Source: BCD1 sp965230565
Lineage (GTDB): Bacteria; Bacteroidota; Bacteroidia; Chitinophagales; Saprospiraceae
Reading direction: 5' to 3'
Length of the DNA stretch: 64,000 nucleotides
NCBI GenBank assembly: GCA_965230565.1
Contig: CBDDLH010000008.1
Location: forward strand, 11,417 to 75,416
Part shown: positions 35,058 through 44,433 of the stretch, piece after piece
Numbering within the stretch: the first letter of the stretch is position 1
Layout: every line of letters begins with the position of its first letter
The notes under the pieces: model-generated
The model's database searches: none
What the model was told of the DNA's origin: nothing
Seen by the model: only the letters and a program-made list of their open reading frames with translations
Made by a program: the position numbers and the translations under genes

Positions 35058-36335
35058 TTAATCAAGAATATCAAAACGGGTATATGGTCTCAACGCCTCA
35101 GGGATAACAATTCCTTCGGCTGTTTGGTTGTTTTCAAGCAATGCCGCCATGATTCTTGCAAGAGCCAGGGCACTGCCATTGAGCGTATGGGCAAGGCGTG
35201 TAGACTTACCGTCTTTATAACGAATTTTCAGGCGGTTACTCTGGTAAGTTTCGAAATTTGAAACAGAACTCACCTCCAGCCATCTCTCCTGGGCTGCAGA
35301 AAACACCTCGAAATCAAAGGTCAGAGCAGAGGTAAATCCGAGGTCGCCTCCACATAATCTGAGTATGCGATATGGTAATTCCAGTTTATCCAGAACTCCT
35401 GAAACGTGTGCCAGCATTTCGTGCAGGGTATCGTAAGATTTGTCCGGATGCTGGAATTGTACGATCTCAACTTTATCGAATTGGTGTACACGGTTGAGTC
35501 CACGGACATGGGCACCGTAAGATCCGGCTTCGCGACGGAAACAAGGGGTGTAAGCTGTGAACTTCATAGGGAAATCATTCTCGTCCACAATGACGTCCCG
35601 ATAAATATTAGTTACAGGAACCTCTGCAGTTGGGATGAGGTAGAAGTCATCTTTTTCCACATAATACATCTGACCTTCCTTGTCAGGCAACTGACCGGTA
35701 GCTCTGGCGCTGTCGGCGTTGACCATTAACGGCGGAATGATCTCTTCATAACCTGCATCTGTAGCTTCGTCGAGGAAGAAATTGATGAGGGCTCTTTCCA
35801 GTCTTGCACCTTTTCCGCGATATAAGGGGAATCCTGCGCCGGTGATTTTGGTTCCCAGTTCCAGATCAAACACATCGTATTTTTTAGCTAACTCCCAGTG
35901 CGGTAGCGGATCCGGCCCCAGGTCGGGAATGTCACCTTCCCAGGCTTGGTAAACCTCGTTATCTTCGTCCGTATTTCCTTTGGGTACAGAGGGGTGTGGG
36001 GTATTCGGGATGGTATACAGGCCCTCTGCTAATTTTTCTTTAGTTTCCTTGAGGGTGTTTTCAAGGTCGCTGATGGTTCCTTTTAATTCACTAACCCGGT
36101 TTTTAATGCCTTCAGCTTCCTCACGCTTTCCCTGCTGGAATAACTTGCCGACTTCTTTGGACAAGGAATTTCTTTCCTGAAGTGCTTTATCCAATGAAGT
36201 TTGTGTAGTTTTACGCAGGTCGTCAAGTTCGAGTACCTGATCTACAATTTTGAGGTCTTCGTCTTTAAAGTTACGGGTTTTTAAACCTTGAATGACCCTG
36301 TCTTTGTTTTCTTTGAGAAAGCTTATTTGTAACAT
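35058..36335 (-). CDS. serS: Seryl-tRNA synthetase
   Basis: SerS charges tRNA-Ser. The start at 36335 (MLQISFLKENKDRVIQGL) gives 425 residues. A 35-codon upward extension is open but lies across the promoter. The N-terminal coiled-coil arm (KALQERNSLSKEVGKLFQQG) binds the tRNA long variable arm. Class II motifs follow: motif 2 in PCFRREAGSYG and motif 3 in TLNGSALALARIMAALLENN. IPTAEVPVTNIYRD lies between them. It is transcribed away from rho. Confidence 0.97.
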   Translation of the reverse strand: MLQISFLKENKDRVIQGLKTRNFKDEDLKIVDQVLELDDLRKTTQTSLDKALQERNSLSKEVGKLFQQGKREEAEGIKNRVSELKGTISDLENTLKETKEKLAEGLYTIPNTPHPSVPKGNTDEDNEVYQAWEGDIPDLGPDPLPHWELAKKYDVFDLELGTKITGAGFPLYRGKGARLERALINFFLDEATDAGYEEIIPPLMVNADSARATGQLPDKEGQMYYVEKDDFYLIPTAEVPVTNIYRDVIVDENDFPMKFTAYTPCFRREAGSYGAHVRGLNRVHQFDKVEIVQFQHPDKSYDTLHEMLAHVSGVLDKLELPYRILRLCGGDLGFTSALTFDFEVFSAAQERWLEVSSVSNFETYQSNRLKIRYKDGKSTRLAHTLNGSALALARIMAALLENNQTAEGIVIPEALRPYTRFDILD

Positions 36336-36792
36336 AAATTTCAGCGTATTTTCTAAGAAGTTTTTATAATAACACACAAAAGAAGTGCGTTTTATGCTTA
36401 ACTTTTTGATAATTTTTGCAAAGATACTATTTGAATTCAAAAATTAAATGTATTTTTGCCGGGCATTTATCATAAAAGCACACCAAGCCAATTCTACCTT
36501 CCACAATTATTACAATTCATTTTATTGTTGCCTTGTATAAATTCTGAAAGGTCGAAATAAGTTCCAATTCTTATATTTTTTCCTCTGCCACCAGGAAGTT
36601 TACATAAGATTTTAACTTGTATTTCTGTTTTCATGAATAATTTATTGGAAAGACCGGCTAGGGTGTTAGGCTGCAATTCGATTGAATCCTCCATTGATCT
36701 GCTAAAAAGAACATTCAAATTCGAAAATTAATAATTAGTTATACGTTTCCCTGCTTCAGGGATTACAGAAAAAGAAACACATCAAAAATATT
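36336..36792. other. Divergent region between serS and rho
   Basis: It holds both promoters. A minus-strand frame at 36494-36718 (74 codons; from an inner ATG it includes MKTEIQVKILCKLPGG and ends MNCNNCGR) could be a small zinc-binding protein. Support is weak, as no family or ribosome-binding site is recognised. Confidence 0.4.
36419..36426 (-). promoter_or_regulatory. Candidate -7 element for serS
   Basis: Minus-strand TATCTTTG matches the Bacteroidota -7 consensus TAnnTTTG about 85 bp before the SerS ATG at 36335. This also argues against the longer open frame starting at 36440. Confidence 0.55.
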
Positions 36793-38409
36793 ATGATTGA
36801 TATTTTGCAACTAAATGACATGCTGGTTCCCGAGTTGAAGGACCTTGCGGAAAGCCTTGGCCTTAAAGGGTATAAGCGATTAAATAAACAGGAACTGATC
36901 CATAAGATTTTGGATCACCAGGCTGTTGTTGGATCCAGCGATGCACCCGAACAAGAACCAAAAGCTCCTAGAAAGAAAAGAAGCAAAAAAGAAGCGGAAA
37001 AACCAGTTGAAGCTTCACAGGAAAAACCTGAAAGAGAAGAAAAAGACAGCCCTTCCGGAGACCAACAGGACGGAGGTAAGAAAAGACCTCGAAAGGTGGT
37101 TAAGAAAAAATCAGAAAAACCTGAATTTTCCAAAGAAGACAGTCCAAGAGAAAGAGATAGAGCTCCAAAATATTCTAAAGAGGACAGCAAAAGGGATAAA
37201 AGCCCCAAATACTCCAAAGAAGATAAATCAGATGATAGAAGATCTGAAACTGCAGAGGAGAAAGCTCCTCCGAAGTTCGATGTTGAACTCGATGGAATTA
37301 TTGAAGGCGAAGGTATCCTCGAAATGATGCCTGACGGTTATGGATTCCTGCGTTCATCCGATTATAACTATCTGACTTCCCCGGATGATATCTACGTCTC
37401 TCCTTCACAGATCAAACTGTTTGGCCTGAGAACGGGAGATACCATCAAAGGAGCGATTCGTCCACCGAAGGAAGGTGAAAAATATTTTGCCTTACTGCGT
37501 GTGAGCAAGATCAATGGTCTTGAACCACAGGATATCCGTGACAGGGTTCCTTTTGACTATCTCACGCCGCTATTTCCTGATGAAAAGCTGAGATTGACCG
37601 TCTCTCCAACCGGAAGAGACTTCAGTAACAGGATGATCGATCTTTTTACACCTATCGGAAAAGGACAACGTGGATTGATCGTTGCCCAGCCTAAAACAGG
37701 TAAGACTTTCCTCCTGAAGGACATGGCGAATGCAATTGCCAAGAACCATCCTGAATGTTACCTCATTGTATTATTGGTGGATGAGCGTCCGGAAGAGGTA
37801 ACGGATATGAAGAGAAGTGTAAACGCTGAAGTGATCGCTTCGACTTTTGACCAGCCTGCTGACAACCACGTAAGAGTGGCCGGTGTGGTATTGGAAAAAG
37901 CGAAAAGACTTGTAGAATGTGGTCATGATGTGGTGATCCTGCTGGATTCCATCACACGTCTCGCAAGAGCTTATAACACAGTGGCTCCTGCTTCCGGTAA
38001 GGTACTTTCCGGTGGTGTGGAAGCAACTGCTTTACATAAACCTAAAAAATTCTTCGGTGCTGCCCGGAATATTGAAGGCGGTGGTTCATTGACCATCCTT
38101 GCAACAGCACTGATCGATACCGGATCCAAAATGGACGGAGTTATCTTTGAAGAGTTCAAGGGTACAGGTAATATGGAACTTCAACTGGATCGTGCATTGG
38201 CCAACAAACGCCTCTATCCTGCCATCGACCTTACGATATCAAGTACACGTAGGGACGACCTGTTACTCGACAAGGATACCTTACAGCGTATGATTATCCT
38301 CCGCAAACACTTGTCGGATATGAAACCGGTGGAAGCTATGGAGTTCATGCGTAAAAATATGTTACATACTTCAAGCAATGAAGAGTTCCTCGCCTCAATG
38401 AACGGCTAG
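36793..38409 (+). CDS. rho: Transcription termination factor Rho
   Basis: Rho is a hexameric RNA helicase that ends transcription. The 538-residue protein has the N-terminal SAP-like Rho_N helices (ELKDLAESLGLKGYKRLNKQ). A highly charged linker of about 110 residues (50-160) carries repeated PKYSKED units. The RNA-binding cold-shock domain (EGILEMMPDGYGFLRSSDYN) and the ATPase core follow, with Walker A QPKTGKTF near 299-306, VLLVDERPEEVTDMKR and the Q-loop/R-loop region. The charged linker makes it longer than E. coli Rho (419), a feature of Bacteroidota Rho proteins. Confidence 0.97.
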   Translation: MIDILQLNDMLVPELKDLAESLGLKGYKRLNKQELIHKILDHQAVVGSSDAPEQEPKAPRKKRSKKEAEKPVEASQEKPEREEKDSPSGDQQDGGKKRPRKVVKKKSEKPEFSKEDSPRERDRAPKYSKEDSKRDKSPKYSKEDKSDDRRSETAEEKAPPKFDVELDGIIEGEGILEMMPDGYGFLRSSDYNYLTSPDDIYVSPSQIKLFGLRTGDTIKGAIRPPKEGEKYFALLRVSKINGLEPQDIRDRVPFDYLTPLFPDEKLRLTVSPTGRDFSNRMIDLFTPIGKGQRGLIVAQPKTGKTFLLKDMANAIAKNHPECYLIVLLVDERPEEVTDMKRSVNAEVIASTFDQPADNHVRVAGVVLEKAKRLVECGHDVVILLDSITRLARAYNTVAPASGKVLSGGVEATALHKPKKFFGAARNIEGGGSLTILATALIDTGSKMDGVIFEEFKGTGNMELQLDRALANKRLYPAIDLTISSTRRDDLLLDKDTLQRMIILRKHLSDMKPVEAMEFMRKNMLHTSSNEEFLASMNG

Positions 38410-38433
38410 GATATCCTTTACCGCTGGTAGTAA

Positions 38434-38477
38434 TTATCCCAAATTTCGGCTTAGGTCGGGATTTGGGATTTTTTTTG
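38434..38477 (+). terminator. Terminator after rho
   Basis: ATCCCAAAT and ATTTGGGAT form the stem, followed by eight T, 25 bp past the rho stop. Confidence 0.85.
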
Positions 38478-38502
38478 CTAGGATTAGTTGATTAGTAGTA
38501 TG

Positions 38503-38907
38503 CTAGGATTTATAGTTTTTATTCTCGGGGTGATTAAGATTGTAGACTCTTTTGTACTGTAGGCTTTTACTTCCGAAATTGATCAGGAGCCCAATAGGCA
38601 GATCATAAACCTCACAATAGTTCATGGCTTGGGCTAAATGGTTATCCTCCAGTCTGATCACAGATTTTAACTCCAACATTATCCTGTTTTCTACAAAAAA
38701 GTCTACTCTTCTGGTACCTATTTGAATGTTGTCATAAAATATTTTCATCACCTTTTCTCTGACATAACCTAGGTTTTGCTTTTTCATTTCGATGGCCAAT
38801 GCCCGTTGGTAAATAACCTCCGGAAATCCATTACCTAAAACAGAATGCACTTTCATTGCACAGCCGATTATCTGATAAGTCAATTCGTCTTTTATCTTGT
38901 TTCTCAT
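38503..38907 (-). CDS. GxxExxY protein
   Basis: The 134-residue protein has the family motif near residues 25-32 (VLGNGFPEVIYQRALAIEM). The later segments VDFFVENRIMLELKSV and QAMNYCEVYDLPIGLLINFG contain the conserved D and E-x-K residues of a PD-(D/E)xK nuclease-like core. GxxExxY proteins are frequent in Bacteroidota and often occur in many copies, with unknown function. It is a stand-alone gene between rho and a repeat-bearing gap. Confidence 0.88.
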   Translation of the reverse strand: MRNKIKDELTYQIIGCAMKVHSVLGNGFPEVIYQRALAIEMKKQNLGYVREKVMKIFYDNIQIGTRRVDFFVENRIMLELKSVIRLEDNHLAQAMNYCEVYDLPIGLLINFGSKSLQYKRVYNLNHPENKNYKS

Positions 38908-39078
38908 TCGGTCACTTTAATACATAAATATTGAGAACCTCAAGAAGAAGCCTCCATATATAAAAGCCACGAAACCCTAAAACGTGACATATTTTTAGGG
39001 AGTTTTTTAAAATTAATTGAATAAAGGGCTGGAGATTAGTTGTTGTGAATTTTTTCCAAAGCAACAGGCATGTTCTTA

Positions 39079-39116
39079 TCCTATCATCCTATCATCCTAT
39101 CATCCTATCATCCTAT
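39079..39116. repeat. 8-bp tandem repeat (ATCCTATC units)
   Basis: About 4.5 copies of the 8-mer CCTATCAT follow each other without a break upstream of the GxxExxY gene and downstream of the 39152 gene. It is intergenic and not in frame with any gene. Confidence 0.85.
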
Positions 39117-39151
39117 AAATATGGGATCTTATATCTAAATTCCTATTAATC

Positions 39152-39700
39152 CTAGGACAACGCCACAAAAATGGCAACGATCAACAAAATGATGACAGCT
39201 ATGGTAATGTAAAAGCTGCTGCTGTTTTTGTACTTATTGTACATCATTTCTAGTGCTTCCCGCCATTCTACTTTGCGGGCGACACTTTCCTTTACGAGTA
39301 CAAAGTACCGTCGTTCCATGGCTTTGGGATTGCCATGTTTCTTGAGTATAAAAAATTCTCCGTCGAGGAAGGCAAGCTCGAAGATTTCTCCTTTGGAGCC
39401 TTCGAAGCCGAAAATGAGTTTATTTTCCAGGAATCTCCATTCGCCGGTTTTGTAGTTACCGTCTACGGATTGAATGTATTCTCCCTCCTGATTAAAGATG
39501 TGCATGGTTATTTCATGGAAATCGTCTGCATCCCTGAATTCAATCCAGTGTTTACCGACATAATACTCCTCTTCCCGCAAATCTTCACTGTTGGATTTGA
39601 TCTGTGGGATGATCTTGTCCAGGTATTCATCCATCGATTCTGCCGGCGGCAGCTCCGAGTTGAATGCATCGGCAATATTATCAACGATTTTATTATCCAA
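39152..39700 (-). CDS. Orphan tail-anchored protein
   Basis: The 182-residue protein has a polar N-terminus and a middle region that looks like a small beta sandwich (WIEFRDADDFHEITMHIFNQ, then GEYIQSVDGNYKTGEWRFLE, then FELAFLDGEFFILKKHG). A C-terminal membrane helix (SFYITIAVIILLIVAIFVAL) ends at the terminus. The beta part resembles lipocalin-like domains and, loosely, the C-terminal part of the DUF4407 protein at the left end. The family is not recognised. It shares direction with the TerB-like gene 67 bp upstream. Confidence 0.65.
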   Translation of the reverse strand: MDNKIVDNIADAFNSELPPAESMDEYLDKIIPQIKSNSEDLREEEYYVGKHWIEFRDADDFHEITMHIFNQEGEYIQSVDGNYKTGEWRFLENKLIFGFEGSKGEIFELAFLDGEFFILKKHGNPKAMERRYFVLVKESVARKVEWREALEMMYNKYKNSSSFYITIAVIILLIVAIFVALS

Positions 39701-39767
39701 TAACCACGAATTTTATGCAGTCTTCACAAATTACGTAAAAATAACGAAGACTGCAGGTGAATGCGGA

Positions 39768-40238
39768 TTATTCCGGGAATTCGATAGGATCGATCATTGG
39801 CAGGGAAATGATCTGTTTTTCCTTTGCGTCGATTGACATGAACCCTAAAATTCCTCCGGAAGCTTCTGCTACGTGTTTGGCAAAGCTCAACAGACTTTCG
39901 TAATACAATTGGGCATACCAACTGTCAATTTTAGGAAGGATGGTGTTAAGTTTAGCCAGTTTTTCACTGATCAGGCGCTGCATTTCAGTCAGATCATCAG
40001 GCAACTTTTCCAGGTAGTCGTTCAGTGTGTCTTCAAACGTTTCACCAATTTCCCTGTAAAGTGGTTTGAGCTCAACTTTTTCTTTATATCCTCTGATTTT
40101 TGTGAGTTTGGAAGCCCATTCTGTTTCACGAGCATCGATCTTTCCGTCCGCTCCAGCAACCAGCAAGGTAACCAATGCAACTGCATCCATTACAATTTCG
40201 CGTTCTTCCGCAGTCAATACTGCAATTTCCTTTACCAT
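39768..40238 (-). CDS. TerB-like helical protein
   Basis: The 156-residue protein is all helical. The segment ALVTLLVAGADGKIDARETE near residues 22-41 is the acidic motif typical of TerB/DUF533-type folds, which can bind metal. A second helical half follows (LIEKLAKLNTILPKIDSW-like helices, then ESLLSFAKHVAEASGG). TerB domains appear in tellurite resistance and in many membrane-stress systems. Here only the fold is supported. Confidence 0.65.
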   Translation of the reverse strand: MVKEIAVLTAEEREIVMDAVALVTLLVAGADGKIDARETEWASKLTKIRGYKEKVELKPLYREIGETFEDTLNDYLEKLPDDLTEMQRLISEKLAKLNTILPKIDSWYAQLYYESLLSFAKHVAEASGGILGFMSIDAKEKQIISLPMIDPIEFPE

Positions 40239-40477
40239 TTTAAATGTTTAATTTTCGCCAGTTTAATAATGATCAATTAACTGAAAATGAATTTTTTATA
40301 TGCAAATAATTGCTTTCTCTTTTGAAATGGTCGACACATCTTTTTGATGAAAATAAAACCGAATTTCAAAAACAAAAGTTTAACCTTCGTCATCGAATGT
40401 GTCCCTTTTGATGCAAAAGTAAAAAACAAATCCAAAATAGTGTTTTTAAAAATGCGGGATTTTTCTTTAGTACTGCT

Positions 40478-40485
40478 TAACTTTG
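40478..40485 (+). promoter_or_regulatory. Candidate -7 element of the PurF-like gene
   Basis: TAACTTTG matches TAnnTTTG, 28 bp before the ATG at 40514. A T-rich stretch lies at the expected -33 position. Confidence 0.55.
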
Positions 40486-40513
40486 CGCTTTTCAATACCT
40501 CTACACATACTTC

Positions 40514-42406
40514 ATGAGCGAACAGATAAAACACGAGTGCGGAATTGCATTGGTGCGTTTGTTAAAGCCACTCGATTATTATCAGGAAAAATATGGTTCA
40601 TCCTTGTATGGCCTCAATAAGTTGCGCCTGCTGATGCAGAAGCAAAGGAACCGGGGACAGGATGGTGCCGGATTGGCTACGATAAAACTCAATCCCACTC
40701 CCGGGAAAAAATATATCAGCAGGAAAAGAAGTGTCGCATCTAATTATCTTGCGGATCTTTTCAAACAGGTTTACTGGCACTTTGAAGATCTGCCTGAAGA
40801 CAAACTCAATGATCCGGTTTGGCTCAAAGCCAATAAACCCTACGTTGGGGAGGTGCTTTTAGGTCATCTCAGATATGGGACCCATGGGGATAATTCCATC
40901 GAAACCTGCCATCCGTTTCTGCGCCAGAATAACTGGATCACCAGAAACCTCATCCTTGCCGGGAATTTTAATATGACCAATGTGGATGAACTGTTTGGTC
41001 AGCTCGTTGAATTGGGCCAGTATCCAAAGGAAAAATCTGATACCGTTACGGTTCTGGAGAAAATCGGACATTTTCTGGATGATGAGGTGGAAAGGCTCGT
41101 CAACTGGTATAAACCTAATGAATTCCCAAATGATAAGGTCAATAAGCTTATTTTTCATAAGCTGAATGTACGTCGCGTTTTGAAGCGTGCCTGCAAAAAA
41201 TTCGATGGAGGCTATGTGATGGGAGGTATGATCGGTCACGGGGATGCTTTTTTCATGAGAGACCCATCAGGTATCAGGCCGGCCTTTTATTATATGGATG
41301 ACGAAATAGTGGTTGCTGCTTCCGAGCGACCAGCTATACAGACTACCCTGGATGTACATTTCAATGATATTCATGAATTGCCTCCCGGACATGCACTTGT
41401 CGTGAAATACGACGGCAGGGTTAAGATCAAGCCATTCACCAAGCCCCTGGAGCGTAATGCCTGCTCCTTCGAACGAATTTATTTTTCCAGAGGAACCGAC
41501 AGGGACATTTATCTGGAAAGAAAAAAACTAGGGGAATTGATGGCGGATGAAATCATGAAAGAAATCAATGGTGATTTTGAAAACACTGTTTTTTCCGCAG
41601 TGCCCAATACGGCTGAAACGGCTTTCTTCGGCCTGGTGGAAGGCTTGGAAAAACAACTGAACAAAAGAAAACATCAGCAAATCCTTGAATTGGGTGATCA
41701 ACTTGATTCTCCGGACCTGGACAAAATACTAGCCTTAAAACCCCGATTTGAAAAGATCGTGGTAAAAGATGCCAAACTCAGGACTTTTATCGCCGATACA
41801 GATTCCAGGGGGGATATGGTTTCCCACGTATATGATGTAACTTATGGTATTGTCAGGAATCACGAGGATACGCTGGTTTTGTTGGATGATTCTATTGTCC
41901 GGGGGACAACCATGCGCGATAGCATTATTCAGATCGTATCACGCCTCAAGCCTAAAAAGATCATCATTGTGTCTTCAGCTCCTCAGATCCGCTATCCGGA
42001 TTGTTACGGTATCGATATGTCCAAGATCAATGAATTTGTGGCCTTCAAGGCTCTGGTAGGATTGCTCAAGGATAATAAAAAAGAACACCTGCTGGATGAA
42101 GCTTATAAAAGATGTCTGGCCGCAGAATCTTTGCCTAAGGAAGAGGTGAAAAATGAATTGATCGAGCTTTACAATGAATTTTCCTATGAAGAGGTTTCTG
42201 ATAAGATAGCTGAAATCATAACTCCGCCTAATGTGGAGGTTGAGGTAAAGGTTATTTACCAGACCATTGAAAATCTGCACCTGGCTTGTCCGAATAACAA
42301 GGGAGATTGGTATTTCTCAGGAATTTACCCGACTCCAGGGGGCAATAAGGTGGTTAACAAAGCCTTTGTCAATTTCATGGAAGGCAAGGATGAGCGAGCG
42401 TATTAG
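40514..42406 (+). CDS. Amidophosphoribosyltransferase-like protein (PurF family, long form)
   Basis: PurF makes phosphoribosylamine from PRPP and glutamine, the first step of purine synthesis. The N-terminal glutamine amidotransferase half has Cys9 in HECGIALV, which would have to be exposed by removal of eight residues. MQKQRNRGQDGAGLATIKLN and LGHLRYGTHGDNSIETCHPF follow. The C-terminal half has the PRPP loop VLLDDSIVRGTTMRDSI near residues 457-470. At 630 residues it is about 130 longer than classical PurF, with an insert near 60-110 and a C-terminal extension (LHLACPNNKGDWYFSGIYPT). Bacteroidota often have such a second form beside normal PurF, so exact activity is uncertain. Confidence 0.88.
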   Translation: MSEQIKHECGIALVRLLKPLDYYQEKYGSSLYGLNKLRLLMQKQRNRGQDGAGLATIKLNPTPGKKYISRKRSVASNYLADLFKQVYWHFEDLPEDKLNDPVWLKANKPYVGEVLLGHLRYGTHGDNSIETCHPFLRQNNWITRNLILAGNFNMTNVDELFGQLVELGQYPKEKSDTVTVLEKIGHFLDDEVERLVNWYKPNEFPNDKVNKLIFHKLNVRRVLKRACKKFDGGYVMGGMIGHGDAFFMRDPSGIRPAFYYMDDEIVVAASERPAIQTTLDVHFNDIHELPPGHALVVKYDGRVKIKPFTKPLERNACSFERIYFSRGTDRDIYLERKKLGELMADEIMKEINGDFENTVFSAVPNTAETAFFGLVEGLEKQLNKRKHQQILELGDQLDSPDLDKILALKPRFEKIVVKDAKLRTFIADTDSRGDMVSHVYDVTYGIVRNHEDTLVLLDDSIVRGTTMRDSIIQIVSRLKPKKIIIVSSAPQIRYPDCYGIDMSKINEFVAFKALVGLLKDNKKEHLLDEAYKRCLAAESLPKEEVKNELIELYNEFSYEEVSDKIAEIITPPNVEVEVKVIYQTIENLHLACPNNKGDWYFSGIYPTPGGNKVVNKAFVNFMEGKDERAY

Positions 42407-42442
42407 GGTGATTTTGGTTACTGGTTACTGGTTTCTGGGTTG

Positions 42443-42484
42443 AAAAAAAACAGGGCTTAACTTGAAGTTAAACCCTGTTTTTTT
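42443..42484. terminator. Bidirectional terminator
   Basis: CAGGGCTTAACTT and AAGTTAAACCCTG form a long stem with an A run on the left and a T run on the right. It serves the rightward PurF-like gene and the leftward beta-barrel gene. Confidence 0.9.
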
Positions 42485-42496
42485 CAACATGTAATA

Positions 42497-43177
42497 TTAG
42501 TTTAATCCCAGGAAAACTGTAAATCCTAATTTCAATCCAAACGTTCCGAAAACACTCCTGTCATTATCATCATTGTCCTCTTTGTCTTTAATAGTCAATG
42601 AATTATATCCTAGTAGAAAATCAAAGGTAACCTTTTCTCCAAGAGGTGCTGCAAATCCAGCTCCACCTCCCACAGACATAATACTGGTCTTTGACTCCAT
42701 ATCTTCTAAAAAGGTGTTGTCAGAATAGTCATAAGTGTTTTTAAGCGTACCAAATGACCCGGCAATTTCAACGAATGGCAATACAGGGGCTGATAAAGGA
42801 ACATAATATCTGACAAAAGGCCCGACACCTAATAGTGATTGAGAGTATTTGTTTATAAAATCTCCATCTCCTTTTGTAGAAGATATGGCCATGTTAATAT
42901 CCAGCCCTACAGCAATGTCGTTTGTCACGAAATAACCCACCTTGGGAGACAAATTAAAAGTGGTCGATTTTTCTGGGTCGGGTTCTTCGAAACCATCCGC
43001 ATCGCTTTTATACTTTACGCTTGAAAAACCGATACCCACAAAATCATTGCCAGCTCCAATCATATTAAAAGTTGATGACGACCCTACCATAACATTGCCT
43101 TGTTCTGTTTGGGCTTCCAGAGTTCCAAAATGAATCGTAGCCAGGATAACTGTTAAAAATGCAATTTTTTTCATCAT
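42497..43177 (-). CDS. Outer-membrane beta-barrel protein
   Basis: The 226-residue protein has a signal peptide (MKKIAFLTVILATIHFGTLEA) and then alternating hydrophobic strands typical of an eight-stranded barrel: FNLSPKVGYFVTNDIAVGLD, then LLGVGPFVRYYVPLSAPVLP, FVEIAGSFGTLKNTYDY, VTFDFLLGYNSLTIKD. It ends LKLGFTVFLGLN, close to the usual C-terminal barrel signal. This is the OmpA-barrel/porin-family type common in Bacteroidota. The role is unknown. Confidence 0.8.
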   Translation of the reverse strand: MMKKIAFLTVILATIHFGTLEAQTEQGNVMVGSSSTFNMIGAGNDFVGIGFSSVKYKSDADGFEEPDPEKSTTFNLSPKVGYFVTNDIAVGLDINMAISSTKGDGDFINKYSQSLLGVGPFVRYYVPLSAPVLPFVEIAGSFGTLKNTYDYSDNTFLEDMESKTSIMSVGGGAGFAAPLGEKVTFDFLLGYNSLTIKDKEDNDDNDRSVFGTFGLKLGFTVFLGLN

Positions 43178-43502
43178 GCTAAGTTTTAAGGTTATTTATT
43201 GAAGTTTTTTTAATAGTTGAACCGGGTAAAAATGGAGTTTTTTACCAAAGAAAATACCTGAAAAATAATACTACGTTGCTGGGTGAAATTTATCGAGGCA
43301 GAGTCATTTTAACGTGCAAACCTTCCCTGTCGTTCTTCTGATGCCAGAGAACGAATAAGTTGTCTAAAATTTACAAAATTTTTAAAGAAATAATAGAATT
43401 ATACGCCTTTTTTTTGACATTTCTCCAGCTATCTAAATCTTTAGGAGAAATTCACAAGACTCAAAAGTGGCTGGTTTAAATGACTATATATTTAGGTAAG
43501 CC

Positions 43503-43527
43503 TTACACCCCCGAAGTCTTCCTGCCT
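43503..43527. repeat. 25-bp direct repeat, copy of the porQ 3' end
   Basis: TTACACCCCCGAAGTCTTCC... is identical over 25 bp to 44434-44458, where its complement encodes the last residues of PorQ (RKTSGV and stop). The two copies bracket about 906 bp. Confidence 0.85.
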
Positions 43528-43961
43528 TCCGGTTGCTGGTTACTAGTTGCTGGTTAAAAAAGGGGCTAACGTAAAATTCAGTGTAATCAGCTTAAGATGG
43601 CGGTTTACGGTATACGGTCCACGGCCTACGGTATTCGATGAGGAGCAGGCTGTGAATGATTTTTGTTTCACATAGTTTCAAATTAGTACGTGGACAGAAC
43701 TACTTTAAATCAAATGTTTTCCTGAAGCGAAACAATTAGGCTATACCGCAGATGATCCAGCCCGTACATGAAATGTCGGGAGGGCCGTGAAGAAGCACTG
43801 AGGGCCGCAGTTTTGTTTGTTTTTCTCCGCGAAACTCCGCTTCTCTGCGAAACTTTGCGTAACAGCTCTCAGCGCCTTCTTGATTGAATAAAGTATTTTG
43901 ATCAAAACTAATTTTGTCCGCTTACTTTGTTTCAGGAGGTTTTTGGTGTTAAACCCTATTT

Positions 43962-44135
43962 TTATGCGTGATACCATATGATTATCATAGCAAAAACGGA
44001 CATGCCCACAAATCCGTTTATCATGATATCATCTCCCATATACTCTTTAAATGATTTTTCCCTGTTGAAAGGCTTGAAAATCAACCAGCGAATGAAGGCT
44101 CCCGGAAAGGAGAAGATTACTGTTGTTAAAATCAG
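43962..44135 (-). CDS. Candidate small membrane protein without an ATG start
   Basis: The minus frame between a stop at about 44142 and TAA at 43962 encodes about 57 residues that look like real protein: VIFSFPGAFIRWLIFKPFNR, then EKSFKEYMGDD, NGFVGMSVFAMIIIW. The PGAxIRW and KSFKEY pieces resemble small two-helix membrane proteins I have seen in Bacteroidota. No ATG precedes the first helix. A CTG at 44135 would be the start, or the N-terminus has been lost. It is therefore either a gene with a rare start or a remnant. Confidence 0.4.
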   Translation of the reverse strand: MILTTVIFSFPGAFIRWLIFKPFNREKSFKEYMGDDIMINGFVGMSVFAMIIIWYHA

Positions 44136-44433
44136 GGCGAGTTATAGCTACGGAAATTCACAATGGCATTAAAACTGTCTGCTAAAAATCCAGCAGAAAT
44201 GACGGATAATTGCACCGGGCATTCCGAAAACGATTAAAAAAATAGTTGAGAAGGATTAAATTCTAGGTAAACCCTTTCAAAAGCTACGGGGCTTTGAATT
44301 TGATATTTCTAAAAATGAGGTTGCTGCTTAGTTTCCTTTATGATTGGTATTAAAAATTGTATATTTTTTGCAGCAATAATTCAATTTCTTTTGCGTTCTA
44401 TTTAGTTGCTTTTAAAATACCTGCTTTTGAGGT

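Larger units (their letters stand above)
43178..44433. other. 1256-bp region of repeats with one possible small gene
   Basis: The region contains a copy of the porQ 3' end (43503-43527), GTTGCTGG repeats (43530-43557), TACGGT-type repeats (43600-43640), a CGTACATGAAATGTCGGGAG element (43763-43785), CTCCGCGAAACTCCGCTTCT-type repeat text (43825-43885) and the candidate small membrane gene at 43962-44135. Otherwise no gene is seen. Confidence 0.6.

Noticed and set aside
36494..36718. 74-codon minus frame between serS and rho with CNNCGR end
   Set aside because: Possible small zinc protein, but no family, start signal or neighbour supports it. Mentioned in the intergenic entry only.
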